The notes under the pieces: model-generated
Told to the model about the DNA's origin: nothing
What the model saw: only the letters and a program-made list of their open reading frames with translations
The model's database searches: none
Shown: in pieces, positions 58,206-64,000 of the stretch
Layout: every line of letters begins with the position of its first letter
Numbering within the stretch: position 1 is the first letter of the stretch
NCBI GenBank assembly: GCA_903829945.1
Contig: CAIKRV010000066.1
Location: 1 to 64,000 of the forward strand
Reading direction: 5' to 3'
Source: an uncultured bacterium
Lineage (GTDB): Bacteria > Bacteroidota > Bacteroidia > CAILMK01
DNA length: 64,000 nt
Position numbers and translations under genes: made by a program

Positions 58206-60224
58206 CTACTCTATTGAAATAGATATAATTTTTCCAATAATATCCTTAGCCGGAAAAGGAATTCTATCCTGCACAAATGGTGAGCCGGGCCACCATTTTG
58301 CATCATGGAACTCCTGAGTAAAAACCAAAATCATTTGATTATTTGGAATAGAAGATACGCTTTCATTGACATAGCCTACTACATGCAATTTGTTTTTCTC
58401 AGGACCAATACTCCAAATAATTTCATTTGGTTTCCACCAGATTTGAAAATAATAATAGGGTTGTTTAAATAAATCATCATCTTTTTCAGGGTGCTTACCG
58501 GTTAATGCCTTATAGTATTGATCCCATCGATGAATGCTATAAAAATGTCCTTGGTATGCTATGGAGTCCGCGCCCATGGTAAATCTTTTAACATCAGGAT
58601 TTGCCATGTCCCAATTGGTATAAGTAACCATAATATTATCAGCATCACTTGATGATTCCGTTGGAATTATTTTTAAATGTGGATACGAAGATTTAGGCCA
58701 ATAATGTGATGCTTTTAAAAGTTCAAAATCAATTTCTGAATATCCCAATTCTTGTTTGCGCTGCGGATGTAATTTATTATCATCTTCCTTAGGAATATAA
58801 CCCCCATGACTGAAACGACGAAAATTCCATTCCTTATTACTCTGGCTAAGCAACCATATAGCATTCGTTAAACCATTCCACAAACCGGAAGCATTTAATA
58901 ATTCCGGCATTTTTACTTTAACAATATATTTCCCATAAGTAAAACCATGACGTGTTGCTAAACCTACATTTTCTTTACTCCACTGACCGGGTAAACTTGC
59001 AGGCGTTTTCATTTCTGCAATACCATTTGCAATTTTCACGGTCTTGCAAGGGCAACAAGAATTTTTAACCGGCGTCTTAATGAACTTATTTAAACTTACA
59101 TTTTTAGCATAATCAGTAACTGTGTAAGCATTTTCTTGCACATCAGCGCAAAGGGCCACATTGTTTAATGGGAACCTTGGATCAATATAGTGGGAATACT
59201 GGGTAAGTGCGGCCTCATTTTTTAATTTTTTTGATGAGCCACAATCTTCACGAAAGAAAGAAGTATCTTGCTCTTCTTGTTTAAAATAATGCGTATTGAT
59301 ATAAATGCCTTTTTGTAAATCGGGATGCGCTGCAACTTGCAAGGTATCCTCGGAAATAATTGTTCTTATTTTATTATTCTTCAATCCCGGGCCATATAAA
59401 AAATAAAAATAAGGATGAATAAAATTTCCTTCATTTTTCATACTGATATTTGCCACACTCTCAGGTATCGTGTTTGCTGTTTCTTCATCGCATACTACTA
59501 ATACAAAACTATATTTCCCAACTCTGGGATTTCTTCTCCAAGCACATGGCAGTGTATCCCTCAATCGTTCTTCTTTCAATACATATATAGCGTCTGCACG
59601 AATTTGTTGATTTAATGATAATTTAGATTTTTGAATCTTCTCATTTATTTGTTTCATCCACTTAATATCGGTGTGAATAAAACTTATCATTTCCCTCACC
59701 TTTTGCTCATCAATATTTATATCATCCAATGGGCCATAATATTTTTTTTCATTGCGAGGATTACCAACTATTTTAAACGAATCCTGAATAGAATGAAAGT
59801 TTTGATCATTGGGAATTTCGGTAGTACTGACAAAAGTTTTATTCACCTCTTCCCAACTTCCATAAAAATTTTCTTGTGCTAAGGGATGTTGTTTTCGAAT
59901 CAAATCAGAAGTATACTCAGGCATTTTATAGGATTCATTCTGATAATAAATCTTGTATTTAAACTTTTTGTTTTTACGTGATAAATTCTTTAGGTCAAAT
60001 TTAAATAAGAATTTACCTCCGGCTGTTTGGGTGATCGATGGAATGACAAAACCATGATCAATGGAACCTTGATAATCTAAAAATAAAGTATCCTTTGTAT
60101 TTCCTTGATTCCAATTTACAAATGGATGAAAATTCTTTATTTCAAAATCAGGTTGGGTTTTGCACGAGCACAAAATAATACCTGAAAGAAAAAGAATCAG
60201 GACTATATTTTTAAGTTTTATCAT
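58206..60224 (-). CDS. Lipoprotein with C-terminal GH16-like (laminarinase/ConA-like) domain
   Basis: 672 aa; lipobox 'SGIILCSC'; 'THFKYGKYIVKVKMPE'-like segment (HGFTYGKYIVKVKMPELLNASGLWNGLTNAIWLL) followed by 'YSEIDFELLKA', resembling the GH16 WPAIW...EIDI(E/I) arrangement. Confidence 0.5.
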   Translation of the reverse strand: MIKLKNIVLILFLSGIILCSCKTQPDFEIKNFHPFVNWNQGNTKDTLFLDYQGSIDHGFVIPSITQTAGGKFLFKFDLKNLSRKNKKFKYKIYYQNESYKMPEYTSDLIRKQHPLAQENFYGSWEEVNKTFVSTTEIPNDQNFHSIQDSFKIVGNPRNEKKYYGPLDDINIDEQKVREMISFIHTDIKWMKQINEKIQKSKLSLNQQIRADAIYVLKEERLRDTLPCAWRRNPRVGKYSFVLVVCDEETANTIPESVANISMKNEGNFIHPYFYFLYGPGLKNNKIRTIISEDTLQVAAHPDLQKGIYINTHYFKQEEQDTSFFREDCGSSKKLKNEAALTQYSHYIDPRFPLNNVALCADVQENAYTVTDYAKNVSLNKFIKTPVKNSCCPCKTVKIANGIAEMKTPASLPGQWSKENVGLATRHGFTYGKYIVKVKMPELLNASGLWNGLTNAIWLLSQSNKEWNFRRFSHGGYIPKEDDNKLHPQRKQELGYSEIDFELLKASHYWPKSSYPHLKIIPTESSSDADNIMVTYTNWDMANPDVKRFTMGADSIAYQGHFYSIHRWDQYYKALTGKHPEKDDDLFKQPYYYFQIWWKPNEIIWSIGPEKNKLHVVGYVNESVSSIPNNQMILVFTQEFHDAKWWPGSPFVQDRIPFPAKDIIGKIISISIE

Positions 60225-60238
60225 GGTTATAAAATAAG

Positions 60239-60278
60239 AACATCTGAGGTTTAATTTAAAAATTAAACCTCAGATGTT
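60239..60278 (-). terminator. Long perfect hairpin, likely terminator of the 60315-62438 gene
   Basis: AACATCTGAGGTTTAATT (60239-60256) / AATTAAACCTCAGATGTT (60261-60278), 18-bp perfect stem, 4-nt loop. Confidence 0.7.
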
Positions 60279-60314
60279 ACAAATATACTAATCTTGGAAT
60301 TAATGCCGACAGGC

Positions 60315-62438
60315 TTATTCCATTTTACTTACTTTAATACTTGAAATATTTTCTTTGCCTTTCAATTGCAAAATATAGGAGCCCGGCATAATATTATTAA
60401 TATCAATTGAAACCATATTATCCCCGGCAACTAAAGTTGCTTTTTTCGAAAACACCATTTTACCATTTAAATCTATTAATGTAAATTCAACATTTTGCTG
60501 ATCTTCACTATTGACATGAATAAATAATTTTTCCTTTGTAGGAATAGGGTATGCACTAAAAGACGAAATACTTTGCGGTACTTGAATGGCACTGATGACT
60601 ATTGCTAGTGTTTTTGTCTCGCTATAAGTACAACCACTTGCATTGGTAACCGTCAATTTAACTTGATAGGATCCGGCTTTATAACTGTGTTTAGGACTTG
60701 CGGTCGTATCCATTTTGGATTTATCACCAAAATCCCAAGTATATGCACTGACAGCACCGGTGGTAGAATCAACAAAACTTACATTACCTTTAGTATCTAC
60801 CCAACCGAAAGATGGTGTTAAATCAGCTGCATAGCTCAAAGGAAGCCCTGTGCTTAAGGAATCACTGCATCCACCGGAATTTGTTCCTTTCACAGTAAAC
60901 ACGTCACCCGAACTAATTAAAGAAGCTGAAAAAGAATAAGTATTTTTCTTGCCCGTATAAATTAACTTTTTATTTTGATAAAAGTTATAGGATGCCAATG
61001 TAGATGGAGAGGCGGTAAGCGTAACCATATCTTTTCCGCAATAAGCAGAACTTACAGAACCACTGGCACCCGAATTGGTGAGGCCGATGGAAATTGGATT
61101 GGAAACCGTAACTCTAACAGCCGTACTTGCCAAACTACTGCATCCAGAGGAACTAATTCCGGTAACGGTTATTTTATGAGTACCACTGCTAAACTTAAAT
61201 GTTAAGACATTACTTGTTTGTTTAAGTGCAAGGATAGTTGCTCCATCCATAAATGTATAATAACTAAATCCGGTACCTGCCGTAAACGTAACTGAACCTG
61301 CAGAGCACAGAAAGGTGTCATTGACGGCTAAAGAAGGACCGGGTATTGAAGCGCTTACTTTTAATTTAAAAGGCGTACCTGAGCCAGAACATCCATTTGC
61401 ATTAGTAACAGTTACAGTATAACTTTTCGAAGTATCCTTTACATATATAGAATCTGCAGTAGAACCATTACTCCATGATACAGATTTCCAAGTTCCACAT
61501 TTTAATAATACAGAATCTCCATACTTACATACTCCGGTTGGGGAAGCAGAAATAACCGGAACCGGTGCCGGCAATACCGTAATCGCAGATTTATAAGTGG
61601 ATTTGGTGCCTTTAGCATCCGTAATGGTAAGTATTGCACTATCATTAGAAGTAGTAGTAAAGGTATATTTCGGATTCTTATTTGTATCCGTAGCAGAAAC
61701 TGTTCCATCCTTAAATAGCCAACTGTAGTGTTTAACTGTTCCTACTGAAGTATCTTTAAAACTTACACTGGAATTTACACATGGAGTACTTGGGCTATAA
61801 GTAAATTTAGCAGCCAATGCAGCCGCCTTAGGTCTGAAATAAAAAGTATCTGACCAAGTGGTATCATTGCCTGTTACTTTTCCATTATTATCTCCGGATA
61901 AAACACAAACAAAAAATGCAACCGTTCCGCCTGAAGTTTTAGGAGGGACCCAATCAAAATTCCAAGTTTTTCCTGCAGCTGCCACAGAGCTTTTCTTAGA
62001 ATGGTTAATATAAGTTCTTAAATATTTACCGCCAACTAATTTTGTAGTCATCTTGGTATTCGCAGTGTCTGTAACAAACATGGTTCCTAATGCAGCACCT
62101 GTGGAGCTATCGATAGCAGTAATTTGCATACCATAACAATGCCCTGTGCCAACATCAGATTTAGGATACGCTAACTGCATACGGAAAGTATCTGAGCTTG
62201 CACCATAACCGTTGGACAAATTTGCACCGCTTACACTTGTGCCATGTAATAAAATGGCCCCTTTGTGTGAAAATAATTTAACTCCCGTGTGACATGAGGT
62301 ACAATTACTTGCTTTTGGATCGTTGGCATAACCTCCAATTAAGGTCGTTAAATTGGCATAGGCATAAAACCAACTGCCCAAGACTACACTTAGTAATCCA
62401 ACTGCAATAATTCTTTTTAGTTGTAAAGTATTTTTCAT
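60315..62438 (-). CDS. Secreted CxxCH-containing (choice-of-anchor-V-like) PKD protein with T9SS type-A sorting domain
   Basis: 707 aa; 'ASNCTSCHTGVKLFSHKG'; PKD 'YTWDFGDKSKMDTTASPKHSYKAGSYQVKLTV'; CTD 'AYPIPTKEKLFIHV...GSYILQLKG...SSIKVSKME'. Confidence 0.82.
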   Translation of the reverse strand: MKNTLQLKRIIAVGLLSVVLGSWFYAYANLTTLIGGYANDPKASNCTSCHTGVKLFSHKGAILLHGTSVSGANLSNGYGASSDTFRMQLAYPKSDVGTGHCYGMQITAIDSSTGAALGTMFVTDTANTKMTTKLVGGKYLRTYINHSKKSSVAAAGKTWNFDWVPPKTSGGTVAFFVCVLSGDNNGKVTGNDTTWSDTFYFRPKAAALAAKFTYSPSTPCVNSSVSFKDTSVGTVKHYSWLFKDGTVSATDTNKNPKYTFTTTSNDSAILTITDAKGTKSTYKSAITVLPAPVPVISASPTGVCKYGDSVLLKCGTWKSVSWSNGSTADSIYVKDTSKSYTVTVTNANGCSGSGTPFKLKVSASIPGPSLAVNDTFLCSAGSVTFTAGTGFSYYTFMDGATILALKQTSNVLTFKFSSGTHKITVTGISSSGCSSLASTAVRVTVSNPISIGLTNSGASGSVSSAYCGKDMVTLTASPSTLASYNFYQNKKLIYTGKKNTYSFSASLISSGDVFTVKGTNSGGCSDSLSTGLPLSYAADLTPSFGWVDTKGNVSFVDSTTGAVSAYTWDFGDKSKMDTTASPKHSYKAGSYQVKLTVTNASGCTYSETKTLAIVISAIQVPQSISSFSAYPIPTKEKLFIHVNSEDQQNVEFTLIDLNGKMVFSKKATLVAGDNMVSIDINNIMPGSYILQLKGKENISSIKVSKME

Positions 62439-62511
62439 GCTTGTAAAAATTTTAACGAATTTAGCTAAAATTTATATTATCAAGCAGATAGGAGGAAAAA
62501 TTTGATATTAT

Positions 62512-63048
62512 TCAAAAAGGAGAAATGAAATCATTAAAAGACTTAAAAGACAAATCTCTGTCTGACAACACTTTATCGCCTTCAGGCCATGAAAAACCAA
62601 AAGAATCATACCTGATGCCGGTATCTGAAGCAGGATGATGTACCGTACTGGTATTGTAATAAACCGTAGCTAAATCACTCATTGCAAGGAAGCCATGAGC
62701 GCAGCCCTTAGGAATATATACCATGGATCGATTATTTTCATTCAATTGAAAACTTTCAAAATGTCCATAACTCGGAGAATCTTTACGCAAATCAAGAACC
62801 ACATCCAATACCTCACCTACAGTACAAAATACCAACTTACTATGTTCATGAGGTGGTAATTGAAAATGCATCCCGCGAATGACCCCTTTTTTAGAAATAG
62901 AATAAAAAGATTCCTTAAAAGCTACCTCCAAGCCATGCTCCATAAATTCATTTTCATGAAATGTTTTAACAAATGAACCTCGTTCATCACTATGACAAAA
63001 AGGCTCTATCAAAAATACACCGGGAATGGATCCTGGAAAAAATTTCAT
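62512..63048 (-). CDS. rfbC: dTDP-4-dehydrorhamnose 3,5-epimerase family protein
   Basis: 178 aa; 'DERGSFVKTFHENEF', 'ISKKGVIRGMHFQLPPHEHSKLVFCTVGEVLDVVLDLRKDSPSYG', 'YIPKGCAHGFLAMSDLATVYYNTS'. Confidence 0.9.
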   Translation of the reverse strand: MKFFPGSIPGVFLIEPFCHSDERGSFVKTFHENEFMEHGLEVAFKESFYSISKKGVIRGMHFQLPPHEHSKLVFCTVGEVLDVVLDLRKDSPSYGHFESFQLNENNRSMVYIPKGCAHGFLAMSDLATVYYNTSTVHHPASDTGIRYDSFGFSWPEGDKVLSDRDLSFKSFNDFISPF

Positions 63049-64000
63049 TGAAAGTATGATTTAATTTGAGCTAGAGTAAGTCCTGCAGGATCATCTAAAT
63101 AATTTTTATACCAATTAAGAGTAAGTGCAATGGATTGCTCCGCATTTAATTGAGGCTTCCATCCTAATTCTTTCACTGCAAGTTGTATATCTAATGTTAA
63201 TAATTTAGCCTCATGTGGCGCATTTGGATTTGAAGCGTCAATAAAGCTACCACTTCCCCAATGACCAATAGCTAATTTCACCAAATCAATGACTTTTAAG
63301 TCATCCTCGGGGTAAGGTCCAAAATTATAGGCTTTGGAATATTTCTGAGGATCTTCAGCTAATCGCGCACCTAAGCATAAATAGCCTGCCAATGGCTCCA
63401 GGACGTGCTGCCACGGCCTTACAGACTCGGGGCTGCGTATTTCCAAAGGCACTTGATTAGTAAGTGCTCTTATAAAGTCCGGAATAATTCTATCTTTATT
63501 CCAGTCGCCACCGCCTATTACATTTCCCGCCCTTGCACTAGCTATACCCTTTTGATGTAATTTATATTTTTCCGGATGGAAAAAAGATCTTCTATAGGAG
63601 GAACATACAATTTCTGCACATGCCTTGCTACTGCTATAAGGATCATATCCTCCCAATGCATCAGTTTCTTTATAAGGGAAACCTAATTCATTATTTTCAT
63701 AAACCTTATCAGTGGTTACAATGATGGTATTGCATAATTTTTCCAAATTACGCAAGGCATCTAATACATGCGCAGTGCCTAATACATTGGTTTCATAGGT
63801 TTCAATAGGATTAATATAAGAAGTTCTCACCAAAGCCTGTGCAGCCAAATGAAAAACGAAATCCGGCTGAAAATTTAAAATCGCCTTTGATAATTTAACC
63901 TTATCGCGAATATCGCCAATAATATGCTGACACCTATTAGCTCCCTGAATCATATCAAAAAATGACGGTTGATCAGCTGCAGGAAGCGCATATGCACAAA
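63045..64000 (-). CDS. rfbG: CDP-glucose 4,6-dehydratase, N-terminus truncated by the window edge
   Basis: 'FHLAAQALVRTSYINPIETYETNVLGTAHVLDALR', 'TTDKVYENNE', 'YSSSKACAEIV', 'ARAGNVIGGGDW'; the frame stays open to position 64000 (...CAYALPAADQPSFFDMIQGANR). Confidence 0.93.
   Translation of the reverse strand, partial: CAYALPAADQPSFFDMIQGANRCQHIIGDIRDKVKLSKAILNFQPDFVFHLAAQALVRTSYINPIETYETNVLGTAHVLDALRNLEKLCNTIIVTTDKVYENNELGFPYKETDALGGYDPYSSSKACAEIVCSSYRRSFFHPEKYKLHQKGIASARAGNVIGGGDWNKDRIIPDFIRALTNQVPLEIRSPESVRPWQHVLEPLAGYLCLGARLAEDPQKYSKAYNFGPYPEDDLKVIDLVKLAIGHWGSGSFIDASNPNAPHEAKLLTLDIQLAVKELGWKPQLNAEQSIALTLNWYKNYLDDPAGLTLAQIKSYFQ

Noticed and set aside
1-64000. Defence islands, prophage, transposons, integrons, rRNA/tRNA operons
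   Set aside because: No transposase, integrase, Cas, restriction, toxin-antitoxin or RNA gene signatures were recognised in the ORFs or intergenic regions.

Overview
AT-rich chromosomal window from a Bacteroidota bacterium, probably Chitinophagales/Sphingobacteriia-like. The lineage is inferred from type IX secretion (T9SS) sorting domains, the gene set and TAnnTTTG promoter motifs. The core is a complete dcw cell-wall/division cluster: mraZ-rsmH-ftsL-like-ftsI-murE-mraY-murD-ftsW-murG-murC-ftsQ-ftsA-ftsZ (21618-37109). It is flanked by metH, an S46 dipeptidyl-peptidase, a biotin carboxylase, and several large T9SS-exported proteins. These are three tandem CotH-kinase-like paralogs, a 2040-aa PKD/gliding-CTD protein next to an ECF sigma gene, and a CxxCH/PKD protein. 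Polysaccharide genes and housekeeping genes (dcd, XTP pyrophosphatase, IscA-type protein) make up most of the rest. The items most worth a second look are: (1) four near-identical 12-mers TTWTNCACAATT (DnaA-box-like) within ~125 bp upstream of mraZ; (2) four TGTCG repeats at an exact 10-bp period between that cluster and mraZ, a candidate MraZ operator; (3) a highly self-complementary ~92-nt leader upstream of metH, just downstream of a promoter-like motif, that I could not match to a known riboswitch class; (4) the CotH-like trio; (5) an ECF sigma gene overlapping a gene for a single-TM protein with a T9SS type-B CTD; (6) a single-nucleotide frameshift splitting a DnaJ/CbpA gene. I saw no rRNA, tRNA, CRISPR array, transposase or phage module. 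Family names come from motif recognition by eye; no database search was run.
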